A stretch of 32,362 bases of DNA from Bacteroidota bacterium (GTDB lineage: Bacteria > Bacteroidota > Ignavibacteria > Kapaibacteriales > UBA2268). The number at the start of each line of letters is the position of its first letter. Position 1 is the stretch's first letter. Made by a program: the position numbers and the translations under genes. Below, piece after piece: positions 8,802 to 16,877 of this stretch. The stretch is taken from assembly GCA_009777815.1 (NCBI GenBank), contig WRLB01000016.1, positions 1 through 32,362 on the forward strand, given 5' to 3'. Below the pieces are notes generated by a model. That model was not told the origin of the DNA. It worked only from the letters and a program-made list of their open reading frames with translations, and did no database searches.

Positions 8802-9176
8802 ATGAAAAATGAACACAATTATGTGACCAATCTTGATATTAAATTTGAACATCTACAAAAAATAGATGTTCCCCAATTAGTAAAAGATTGTAAAGATAAA
8901 TGGTTTAATCAAACTTTAACAAAAGTTAATGATAGTGTTGTTCGGCTCGGAATTGTAGAAGGCGATTATCATTGGCATAAACACGAAAATGATGATGAGT
9001 TTTTCTTTGTTATTGAGGGCAAATTATTAATAGAAGTCGAAAATAATGAAACAATAGAACTAAATGCAGGACAAGGAGTTACTATTTCAAAAGGAATAAT
9101 GCATCGTCCACACGCTCCCATAAAAACAATAATGTTAATGGTTGAAACATCTATAATACAACCTACAGGTGATTAA
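8802..9176 (+). CDS. Small cupin-fold protein
   Basis: A single-domain cupin of 124 residues, probably a soluble metal-binding protein. The first cupin motif is HKHENDDEFFFVIEG (H59, H61 and E66 as likely ligands), and the second is GQGVTISKGIMHRP with H101. Such proteins include isomerases, dioxygenases and mannose-6-phosphate-isomerase-like domains; nothing here fixes the substrate. It begins a short unit with dnaE. The dnaE ATG is 16 bases past its stop, and an upstream in-frame GTG of dnaE overlaps its last codons, so the two may be co-expressed. A functional link to replication is not implied. Confidence 0.8.
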   Translation: MKNEHNYVTNLDIKFEHLQKIDVPQLVKDCKDKWFNQTLTKVNDSVVRLGIVEGDYHWHKHENDDEFFFVIEGKLLIEVENNETIELNAGQGVTISKGIMHRPHAPIKTIMLMVETSIIQPTGD

Positions 9177-9192
9177 TAAAAAAAATAAAACT

Positions 9193-12100
9193 ATGAGTGA
9201 ATTTGTCCATATACATAACCATACGCACTATTCGGTTCTTGATGCTATTGCCACCGTAAAAGAACTCGTCAGTGCCGCAAAAGAAGATAATCAAACTGCT
9301 ATAGCCATAACAGACCATGGCGGAATGTTCGGCGTAATAGAATTCTATTTAGAGTGTGAAAAACAAAACATAAAACCAATTATCGGCTGTGAAGTATATA
9401 TCGCAAACGGAAGTAGGTTAGAACAAGATGCAGGAAAACAAAAAACCAAAAAGAAAAATTATTTTCACCTATTGCTCCTCGCTAAAAATGAAATAGGATA
9501 TAAGAATCTTATAAAATTATCCAGTTTAGCACATACCGAAGGATTTTATTATAGACCGCGAATAGATAAAGAATTGTTAGAAAAGTATTGTGAAGGACTA
9601 ATTTGCTCTTCTGCCTGTATGGGAGGAATTATTCCAGCACTTATTTTAGATAATAGTTACGATGAAGCAAAAAAAGAAGCATTGTATTATAAAGGTCTGT
9701 TTGGAGATGATTTTTATATTGAAATACAGAATCATCACTACGATACAGATGAATATCTAATTAAAAAATTAGTAACATTAGCAAGAGAAATAGATGTTAA
9801 AGTCGTTGCTACTAATGATATTCATTACTTAAAAAAAGAACACGCTCTTGCACATAATGTTTATATGCTTATTAAAGATGCAAAAGGGAAAAATGATGTA
9901 AATATAAATGAATTGCGATATAAAACAAATGAATTTTATTTTAGAACACAAGAGGAAATGAAAGAACTATTTAAGAACTACCCCGATGCAATATCCAACA
10001 CGTTAGAAATTGCGGAGAAGTGTAATTTAAAAATAGAACTTAATACTACTCATTTACCTGATTTTATAATACCTGAAACATCAACTGCTGCAACACCTGA
10101 TGAGTATTTAAAAGAATTAGTTTTAGAAGGATTAGAAAAGAAATATGATGAGGTAACTGATGAAATAAGGCAAAGAGCAGAGTTCGAATTAAATGTAATT
10201 GCAAATATGAAATTTCCAGGTTATTTTCTAATTGTATGGGATTTTATTAGAGAAGCAAATAAATTAGGAGTTAGTGTTGGACCAGGAAGAGGGTCGGCGG
10301 CAGGTAGTATTGTTGCTTATGCTTTAAATATTACTAATATAGAACCATTAAAATATGGCTTACTTTTTGAAAGATTTTTAAATCCTGAAAGAGTGTCTAT
10401 GCCCGACATTGATATAGATTTTAGCGATGAAACAAGAGATAAAATTATTAAATATGTGCAAGATAAATATGGAACCGATGCGGTTTCGCAGATAATTACT
10501 TTTGGCACATTAAAGACAAAAAATGTTATTAAAGATGTTGGTAGGGTTTTAGGTTTGCCGTTAGATAAGGTAAATAAAATAACAAAAGAAATTGGTTTAA
10601 AAGACAAAATTATGCACGCAAAAAAAATGACATCTTTGCAATGGACTCTTACCGACCCTGACGAAAGATATAGACAATTATGGGAGTTCTGTTCTGTATT
10701 AGAGGATAAAAATAGAAATTTAGGCACACACGCTGCAGGTGTAGTAATTGCACCTGGCAATATTTCTGATTATGTGCCGTTATATAAGCCCGATAAATCA
10801 GATGATTCCGAAAGTTTATCTACGGTTACTCAATATGAAATGAAATTTTTAGAAAAGGCAGGTTTAGTAAAAATGGATTTTTTAGGATTGCGAACATTAT
10901 CTATTATAGATAGAACGTTAGAGATGATAAAAGAAAATTATAATAAAATTATAGATTTAGACAAAATTGATTTTGACGACCAAGAGCCATTTAAAATGCT
11001 CGGTAACGGACAAACGACAGGCATTTTTCAATTTGAAAGTAACGGAATGACAGAATATTTAAAGCAATTAAAGCCAAATAATTTAGACGAACTTACAGCA
11101 ATGAATGCACTTTATCGTCCAGGTCCAATGTCTAATATTCCTTCATTTATCAATAGAAAACAAGGTAAAGAAGCAATTAAATATTTACATCCATTGATGG
11201 AAAAATCACTAAAACAAACTTACGGTGTTATTGTGTATCAAGAACAAGTAATGCAATTAGTTCAAGATTTAGGTGGCTTTACATTAGGTAAAGCAGATTT
11301 AGTTCGCAGAGCAATGGGAAAAAAACAATTAGAAGAATTGCTTAAAGAAAGAAATAATTTTGCTGAAGGATGCGTCCAAAAAGGAATAAAAGAAAAAACA
11401 GCAATAGAAATTTGGGATTTAATAGAAAAATTTGCAAATTATGGCTTCAACAAATCTCATTCACTTGCTTATTCTTATCTTGCATTTCAGACCGCTTGGC
11501 TGAAAAGATATTATACCGCCGAATTCCTTGCTGCCAATATGACTGCATCTATGGATGATCAGGGATATCTTGTTGTATTATTTGATGAAGCAAAGCGATT
11601 CGGCATCAATGTTCTGCCTCCTGATGTAAATACGTCAGGAACTAATTTTATTGCTAAAAATAATAATATATATTTCGGAATGGCAGGTATTAAAGGCGTT
11701 GGAAGTGCAGTTGCTGATATTATACTTGAACAAAGAAAAAAGCAACCATTTAAATCTATTTTTGATTTTGCCGTTAGAGTGGAAAAAAATAATAAACGAA
11801 CTTTAGAAGCATTAATATGTTCAGGTGCTTTTGATTCTATACATTCTGTAAAAATGCGTTCGCAATTGTTTAATTCTATTGATTTGATATTAGAATATGC
11901 TAAAGGTATGTCCAGCAAAGATAGTAATAATATGGACGATATGTTCGGCGGAACTGAAGATATTAAACCCACAGAACCACAATTTATTTTTTCACCCGAG
12001 TGGAACTATATAGAAAGAATAAGTAAAGAAAAAGATTTTTTGAACTTTTATATATCAGGACATCCGTTAGATGAATATTATGCTGCTATAAAATCATTAA

Positions 12101-12711
12101 ATAGTGCGGACTTAAGTATTGGCAATGATGATGTTTTTGAAAATAACGATTACACGGGTTACGGCTTTGTTTCAGGCATTATAACTTCTGTTCGCACACG
12201 CGAAGATAAAAAAGGAAATAAAATAGCATTCGCTATTATTCAGAACTACGAAGGAGCAGGTGAGTTAATTTTCTGGAGCGATGCATACAACAAATTCCAC
12301 AATATTATTGTGAACGATGCTATAGTTTGTGCTATCGGAAAAATTGAAAAAGGTAATGGTGAACAAGCAAAAATAACCGTTGATAATCTATTAACACTGG
12401 ACGAAGCAATAAAGAAATATACTGTAGGCATTCAGATATACATTGACACCACAAAAACTAATATATCGCAAATAGATAAAACAAAAGATTTTGCTAAACA
12501 GCATTCACAAGTATTTTCGCTTAAAACGAATTTTATTTTTGTCGTCAATAACAAAGAAAACGACTATACACAAAAACTAATATCTGATACTTTAACTATC
12601 CCATATAATTTAGAGACAACCCAATACCTATCAGAATTATTTGCCAAAGAAAACGTATCTCTTATACTCCGCATTCCTTCCGCTCCCAATAACACACGAA
12701 GACGATGGTAG
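9193..12711 (+). CDS. dnaE: DNA polymerase III alpha subunit
   Basis: The replicative polymerase catalytic subunit. Domains in order: an N-terminal PHP domain starting FVHIHNHTHYSVLDA with ITDHGGMFG and ATNDIHYL, the polymerase palm with PDIDIDF (D405 and D407), the fingers, a helix-hairpin-helix region (GIKGVGSAVADII), and an OB fold near the C terminus (YGFVSGIITSVRTREDKKGNKIAF). The PHP metal-binding motifs look intact, unlike those of E. coli, so this domain may retain proofreading capacity. I choose the ATG at 9193 (1172 aa), which puts the PHP motif right after the start as in other DnaE proteins. The ORF track's GTG at 9169 adds eight Lys/Asn-rich residues and overlaps the cupin stop. 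Confidence 0.97.
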   Translation: MSEFVHIHNHTHYSVLDAIATVKELVSAAKEDNQTAIAITDHGGMFGVIEFYLECEKQNIKPIIGCEVYIANGSRLEQDAGKQKTKKKNYFHLLLLAKNEIGYKNLIKLSSLAHTEGFYYRPRIDKELLEKYCEGLICSSACMGGIIPALILDNSYDEAKKEALYYKGLFGDDFYIEIQNHHYDTDEYLIKKLVTLAREIDVKVVATNDIHYLKKEHALAHNVYMLIKDAKGKNDVNINELRYKTNEFYFRTQEEMKELFKNYPDAISNTLEIAEKCNLKIELNTTHLPDFIIPETSTAATPDEYLKELVLEGLEKKYDEVTDEIRQRAEFELNVIANMKFPGYFLIVWDFIREANKLGVSVGPGRGSAAGSIVAYALNITNIEPLKYGLLFERFLNPERVSMPDIDIDFSDETRDKIIKYVQDKYGTDAVSQIITFGTLKTKNVIKDVGRVLGLPLDKVNKITKEIGLKDKIMHAKKMTSLQWTLTDPDERYRQLWEFCSVLEDKNRNLGTHAAGVVIAPGNISDYVPLYKPDKSDDSESLSTVTQYEMKFLEKAGLVKMDFLGLRTLSIIDRTLEMIKENYNKIIDLDKIDFDDQEPFKMLGNGQTTGIFQFESNGMTEYLKQLKPNNLDELTAMNALYRPGPMSNIPSFINRKQGKEAIKYLHPLMEKSLKQTYGVIVYQEQVMQLVQDLGGFTLGKADLVRRAMGKKQLEELLKERNNFAEGCVQKGIKEKTAIEIWDLIEKFANYGFNKSHSLAYSYLAFQTAWLKRYYTAEFLAANMTASMDDQGYLVVLFDEAKRFGINVLPPDVNTSGTNFIAKNNNIYFGMAGIKGVGSAVADIILEQRKKQPFKSIFDFAVRVEKNNKRTLEALICSGAFDSIHSVKMRSQLFNSIDLILEYAKGMSSKDSNNMDDMFGGTEDIKPTEPQFIFSPEWNYIERISKEKDFLNFYISGHPLDEYYAAIKSLNSADLSIGNDDVFENNDYTGYGFVSGIITSVRTREDKKGNKIAFAIIQNYEGAGELIFWSDAYNKFHNIIVNDAIVCAIGKIEKGNGEQAKITVDNLLTLDEAIKKYTVGIQIYIDTTKTNISQIDKTKDFAKQHSQVFSLKTNFIFVVNNKENDYTQKLISDTLTIPYNLETTQYLSELFAKENVSLILRIPSAPNNTRRRW

Positions 12712-12747
12712 GATGATTATGTTTAGTTTTGTAGACCACAAGAAGTA

Positions 12748-13089
12748 TTAGTAATTTAGCATATCGGTTAGTTCTTGGTATGATTCAAATACTTTGAAAA
12801 CGTTAGATAATCCGCTTATTTTAAATATTTCCATTATATGATGTGATAATGAAACAAAATATAATTGCCCTCCAACAGTATTAATATCTTTCATAGAATT
12901 AATAAATACACGGATTCCTGCACTACTAAGATAATAAACTCCTGCAAAATCAAGAACGATATTTTTGACACCAGAAGTAATTATTTCATCTAATTCGGCG
13001 CTTACTTGTTTAGATGTTAAACCATCTATTCTACCCTCTATCTTTATGATAATAGGGTCTGTTGAAGTGATTTTTGACATTGTTAACAT
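12748..13089 (-). CDS. STAS-domain anti-sigma factor antagonist
   Basis: A 113-residue single STAS domain of the SpoIIAA/RsbV type. These proteins are switched by phosphorylation of one serine and bind an anti-sigma factor kinase to free a sigma factor. The phosphorylation loop is YYLSSAGIR, with S56 the likely phosphosite, preceded by the strand NIVLDFAGV. The start is supported by AGAGGA placed a few bases before the ATG. No RsbW-like kinase or PP2C phosphatase is in the window, so the partner must be elsewhere. The gene converges on dnaE with 36 bases between stops. A TATTTTTG octamer lies 43 bases upstream. Confidence 0.92.
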   Translation of the reverse strand: MLTMSKITSTDPIIIKIEGRIDGLTSKQVSAELDEIITSGVKNIVLDFAGVYYLSSAGIRVFINSMKDINTVGGQLYFVSLSHHIMEIFKISGLSNVFKVFESYQELTDMLNY

Positions 13090-13132
13090 ATATTCCTCTA
13101 AATAAATGATACAAACTAATAAAATAATAACA

Positions 13133-13140
13133 CAAAAATA
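13133..13140 (-). promoter_or_regulatory. -7 promoter element for the STAS gene
   Basis: TATTTTTG on the minus strand, 43 bases before the ATG. Confidence 0.5.
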
Positions 13141-13204
13141 ACTTTTTTAAATAACAAAACGTGTTTTTTTACTTTATGAATATATTTTAAATAACATTTT
13201 CTTT

Positions 13205-13334
13205 GTCATGCTGAATTTATTTAAGCATCTCATTTAACACGGGGATGAATCCCCGTGTTTTAATTTACCACCCCGTCATTTGCTTTAGCAAGCGTGGTGG
13301 TTCTTTTGTCATTCCGAAGTTGTTTCGGAATCCC
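13205..13334. repeat. Cluster of dispersed repeat arms with two internal hairpins
   Basis: Left arm GTCATGCTGAATTTATTTAAGCATCTC (13205-13231), then a GC palindrome CACGGGGAT-GA-ATCCCCGTG (13238-13257), then a hairpin ACCACCCCG...CGTGGTGG (13267-13300), then a second arm GTCATTCCGAAGTTGTTTCGGAATCCC (13308-13334). It fills most of the gap upstream of the STAS gene. No coding potential is seen. Confidence 0.7.
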
Positions 13335-13380
13335 GTAATTTTAGTAAGATATTAATCTTTTATGCCATATCACAAGGTAT

Positions 13381-13426
13381 AAACACTAACCCCGCTACTA
13401 TAGTAGATTAGTGCGGGGTTGTGTTT
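13381..13426. terminator. Hairpin downstream of the Cys-rich lipoprotein
   Basis: AAACAC..AACCCCGC pairs with GCGGGGTT.GTGTTT, and the loop itself contains a perfect 12-base palindrome CTACTATAGTAG. It lies 24 bases past the lipoprotein stop on the minus strand, so it is a likely terminator, but it lacks a long T run. Confidence 0.6.
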
Positions 13427-13449
13427 TATCAAGTTAAATGATGTTTGCG

Positions 13450-15006
13450 TTAGAAATTAATTATTTTTTTGAAGTAATCGTTGCATATTACATCAAATAT
13501 TTCTTCTTTTGTTACGCCATTGTATTCAATACGAACAGTATATTGCCCAGGACAAAGTCCATCAGCAATATATAAACCGTTTACAAATCTTGGTTGTATT
13601 TTATGTATATTTCCATCTTTCCAAAAAGTAATTTGAGATTGAGCATCATCAATTATAAGTGTATCACCGTTTGGACTTGTTGTCAATAAACACATTTCTA
13701 TTTTACCATCACAGCAAGTATCACCATAATAGAGTTCTAACATTGTTAATTCCCATTCAAGTGTATCTTTACAAGAAAAAGTAGTTCCTGGATCATCAGT
13801 ATTTCCACTTGTAAGTTTTTCTGCTGGATATTTTATATTACAGCCGTTAATAGTAGTAGAAAAGTAGTATTTTGCATAATTGCACAACTCATTAAATGTT
13901 GCTGTTCCGTTAATTACATCTACTTGTTTGTTAAAACCACCTTGAGCATATAAACTTGCTTTTCCGCAGTTTATTGGATTGCCGTTTTTATCCTTATAAT
14001 GAACGATAATAACATTGTCACAACATTTTTTGAAAACAAAAATCTTTCCTTCTATTACATCATTACAAGAAACCCTATGCTGAAATTCGCCTGCCATAAA
14101 ATAGCCGTCTTCCGACACATTAATTGTATAATGACCATTACATAAATCAGTAAATTCTACCCAACCATTATAGTCGGTATTTTTTTCAATAATCTCTTTT
14201 TTAAAAACATTCATAAGCGTAACTTTGCAATTAGCAAATGGAACTGCCCCGCTTGAATCTAAATTAGTTGCTTGTAAAACTTGTATTTTAATAATGTTAT
14301 TACAACAAGTATCGTTGTATCCTAAAGAATCATTATTGCCGCCACTTGTATCTGTGTTTGATTTCAGTGTTAGCGGGAATGTAAATTTAAGTGTGTCCAT
14401 CCCTTCAGGGAATAATAATAAAAGGGATTCGTTGTAAGGTTTGTAATCGTTATGTGCTATGTAGATAGAATATCTACCAGGCACAATTTCAGGTAAATAG
14501 GCATAGCCCGTAGCATCTGTAGTTGCTTCAAATTTTGCATTCTCTGAAGTAGAAAGGCAAACATAAGCACCTTCAATAACTTCTAATGTGCTATCATCAG
14601 TAACTTTGATAGCAAACACCGCATTGTAATCGTATTCCTCGTTAAGAAATACGTCTGCTTTGCCCGACTTTTTAGCAATACCGAGCAAAGTATTTAACTT
14701 AATTTGTTTAATAATCGTTCCATCTTTTACAAATGAAACAAGTGCATTTTCAGTAATTTCAGGAATATTCGTTACTTCGAAACTACCTAAATTATTAGTA
14801 GTTGAAGAGGAGAATAAATTTCCATCTCCGTCAGTTGCTTCTACTATAGCATCGGAGATTGGTGTTCCTTCTTCTGATATAAAATAACCTACCACAGCGT
14901 TTGTGGATTCTGGGTTAACATTTCCTTCTTCGTTGCACGCAGTAGAAAATGCAAATACTACTATGCAGAAGGTTAAAATTTTGAGCCATATTTTGTTCAT
15001 TGGCAT
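13450..15006 (-). CDS. Envelope lipoprotein with three Cys-patterned beta-sandwich repeats
   Basis: The function is unknown. The signal peptide ends FAFSTAC, a plausible lipobox, so this is probably an envelope lipoprotein. The first half contains two segments resembling carboxypeptidase-regulatory-like or CnaB-type beta sandwiches (VVGYFISEEGTPISDAIVEAT and the GAYVCLSTSENAKFEATTDATGYAYLPEIVPGRYSI region). The second half holds three modules of about 90-100 residues, each opening with a Cys pair (TCCNN, KCCDN, TCCDG), carrying LC near its middle-to-end (FTDLCNGHYT, FNELCNYAKYY, ADGLCPGQYT) and closing with C-N/K-D (SCNDV, SCKDT, ICNDY). This suggests disulfide-stabilised repeats. Two in-frame ATGs at codons 1 and 3 are both possible starts. 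A hairpin follows the stop. Confidence 0.7.
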   Translation of the reverse strand: MPMNKIWLKILTFCIVVFAFSTACNEEGNVNPESTNAVVGYFISEEGTPISDAIVEATDGDGNLFSSSTTNNLGSFEVTNIPEITENALVSFVKDGTIIKQIKLNTLLGIAKKSGKADVFLNEEYDYNAVFAIKVTDDSTLEVIEGAYVCLSTSENAKFEATTDATGYAYLPEIVPGRYSIYIAHNDYKPYNESLLLLFPEGMDTLKFTFPLTLKSNTDTSGGNNDSLGYNDTCCNNIIKIQVLQATNLDSSGAVPFANCKVTLMNVFKKEIIEKNTDYNGWVEFTDLCNGHYTINVSEDGYFMAGEFQHRVSCNDVIEGKIFVFKKCCDNVIIVHYKDKNGNPINCGKASLYAQGGFNKQVDVINGTATFNELCNYAKYYFSTTINGCNIKYPAEKLTSGNTDDPGTTFSCKDTLEWELTMLELYYGDTCCDGKIEMCLLTTSPNGDTLIIDDAQSQITFWKDGNIHKIQPRFVNGLYIADGLCPGQYTVRIEYNGVTKEEIFDVICNDYFKKIINF

Positions 15007-15143
15007 TACCTGTAAATTATATTAGAAAAAAATTTAAAACTATATAAATATAACATTTTTTTATAAAAAAATGTATATACAAAAAAAATAAAAATATTTT
15101 TATTTTATAAGTGTTAACTTTTTTACACACAAATCTAAATAAT

Positions 15144-15255
15144 GTCATACAGAACTTGTTTCGGAATCCCATAAAGTTGTTAAATACGAGTAAAAAGTAG
15201 CACGGGGATTAATCCCCGTGTTAAAGGAGATGCTGAAACAAGTTCAGCAGGACAG
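15144..15255. repeat. Composite inverted-repeat element with central GC palindrome
   Basis: Left arm GTCATACAGAACTTGTTTCGGAATCCC, then GTTGTTAAATACGAGTAAAAAGT, then the perfect 20-base palindrome CACGGGGATTAATCCCCGTG (15201-15220), then right arm GGAGATGCTGAAACAAGTTCAGCAGGACAG. It is one of the most complete copies of the dispersed element. The segment between arm and palindrome is the reverse complement of one unit of the 21-bp array at 18608. Confidence 0.75.
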
Positions 15256-15260
15256 AAAAA

Positions 15261-15292
15261 TTTGTTTATTTCATTTAAAAAAGTTATTTTTG
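15261..15292 (+). promoter_or_regulatory. Promoter for murD (TTTG-N20-TATTTTTG)
   Basis: TTTG at 15261-15264 and TATTTTTG at 15285-15292 are separated by 20 bases. This is the cleanest match in the window to the two-part Bacteroidota -33/-7 promoter. The murD ATG follows 66 bases later. Confidence 0.6.
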
Positions 15293-15358
15293 TAATTGGA
15301 ACTTGTAACTGAAAACTTGTTTCAAAAATTAATAGCATAAAATAGAGAAGAAAATATA

Positions 15359-16804
15359 ATGAGATTCTGCATACTCGGAGCAGGAAAAAGTGGCACCGCT
15401 GCCGCTGTTCTTGCTAATACTATAAATATAATAAATAATAATTGTGCTAACAACAATTCTATAACTGATTGTGTTTTTGTCCGAGAAATACAATCTAACA
15501 AAAATTTCTCTAAAAAAATTAAAATGTTTAACTTGCTCGGCATTAAATACGAGTTCGGTATAGAATCGCAAAATCAAAAAAAAGCAGAAAAAACTTTGCC
15601 TAATTATGACGTATTAATTATTTCGCCGGGTGTTCCTGCTGATGCTCCTTTTATAGTAACAGCAAACAAGTTAGGAATACCCGTATATAGCGAAATGGAA
15701 TTTGCATCGCAATATATTACTAACCCTATTATTGCAATTACTGGAACAAATGGCAAAACTACTACTACTACATTAACAAATTATATTTTGAACAACAGTA
15801 ATGTTTCGTCTATTCAAGCAGGAAATATTGGTATTCCGCTGTCAGAAATTGCAACTGATATATTATCTAAAAAAAATAATATAAATAAAGATACAGTTTT
15901 AGTATTAGAAGTAAGTAGTTATCAATTGGAGTTTATTAAAAACTTTAAGCCAAATGTTGCTGTTATTCTAAACATCACACCTGACCACTTGCAATATCAC
16001 AAAACTATAGAAAACTATATAGCAACTAAATTAAAAGTAGCAACTAACCAAAATGAAAATGATATTCTAATACTTAACGCAGATGACGAAAATATCAACT
16101 GCAAAGATATAGAAAACTTTAAACAAAAAAACAATATAAAATCAAAAATATATTTATTTTCTTTGTCGCCTGTGAAAAGGGGAATATACGTAGCAGACGG
16201 CAAAATAATTAATTCATTATCATATAATAACGAGGAAGAAATAATGAAAACTGAAGAAATTAAAATACCTGGTATTCATAACCAGTATAATTCTATGGCT
16301 GCATCAATAGTTGCTAAAGTATGGCAACTTTCTAATGAAAATATTAGAGACGGCTTAAGAAAATTTGATGGCGTAGAACATCGTTTAGAATTTGTCAGAA
16401 CAATTAATAATGTAGATTACATCAACGACTCCAAGGCAACAAATGTTAATGCTACTTGGTATGCTCTTAATAGTTATGAACGTCCAATAGTTTGGATAGC
16501 AGGAGGAAGAGGAGATAATAACGATTATACAATGCTTGACAAATTAATATTGCAAAATGTGAAACAAATTATAACATTCGGGGAAGAAAAAGATGCAATT
16601 TATTCGCATTACAACAATGTTATTGATTGTATAAAAGTTGATAATTTGTTTTCTGCTGTTAAAAATGCTTATATGATTTCAAAACCGAACGATATAGTTT
16701 TGTTTAGTCCATCTTGCAAATCATTCGACCAGTTTTTGAACTTCGAGCAAAGAGGCGAATGCTTTAAACAAATAGTTCATCAATTAGTAACAATGCTGAA
16801 TTAG
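15359..16804 (+). CDS. murD: UDP-N-acetylmuramoyl-L-alanine:D-glutamate ligase
   Basis: MurD adds D-glutamate to UDP-MurNAc-L-Ala in cytoplasmic peptidoglycan precursor synthesis. The N terminus has the Rossmann-like FCILGAGKSGTAAA. The middle domain has ATP-binding GTNGKTTTT (129-137), then VLEVSSYQLE and NITPDHLQYH. The C-terminal domain contains YINDSKATN and WIAGG.GD, all typical of MurD rather than MurC/E/F. The 481 residues are slightly longer than usual because of Asn/Lys-rich insertions, for example near 20-40 and 262-310. It is not in a dcw cluster; ftsW is about 6 kb away on the other strand. Confidence 0.96.
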   Translation: MRFCILGAGKSGTAAAVLANTINIINNNCANNNSITDCVFVREIQSNKNFSKKIKMFNLLGIKYEFGIESQNQKKAEKTLPNYDVLIISPGVPADAPFIVTANKLGIPVYSEMEFASQYITNPIIAITGTNGKTTTTTLTNYILNNSNVSSIQAGNIGIPLSEIATDILSKKNNINKDTVLVLEVSSYQLEFIKNFKPNVAVILNITPDHLQYHKTIENYIATKLKVATNQNENDILILNADDENINCKDIENFKQKNNIKSKIYLFSLSPVKRGIYVADGKIINSLSYNNEEEIMKTEEIKIPGIHNQYNSMAASIVAKVWQLSNENIRDGLRKFDGVEHRLEFVRTINNVDYINDSKATNVNATWYALNSYERPIVWIAGGRGDNNDYTMLDKLILQNVKQIITFGEEKDAIYSHYNNVIDCIKVDNLFSAVKNAYMISKPNDIVLFSPSCKSFDQFLNFEQRGECFKQIVHQLVTMLN

Positions 16805-16821
16805 TTGATAGAATTACATTG

Positions 16822-16877
16822 TAAACATATATTTGCGTGGCAATCTTAAAAATATAGGTTGCTATTCTAACTTTTTT
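16822..16877 (+). terminator. Weak candidate terminator after murD
   Basis: GGCAATC ... GGTTGC forms a short stem with an 11-base loop, followed by AT-rich DNA with a TTTTTTT run. It lies between the convergent murD and dehydratase-like genes. The stem is short, so support is modest. Confidence 0.35.

Noticed and set aside
9169-9192. GTG start for dnaE eight codons upstream
   Set aside because: It overlaps the cupin stop and adds Lys/Asn-rich residues before the conserved PHP start. The ATG at 9193 fits the family better.
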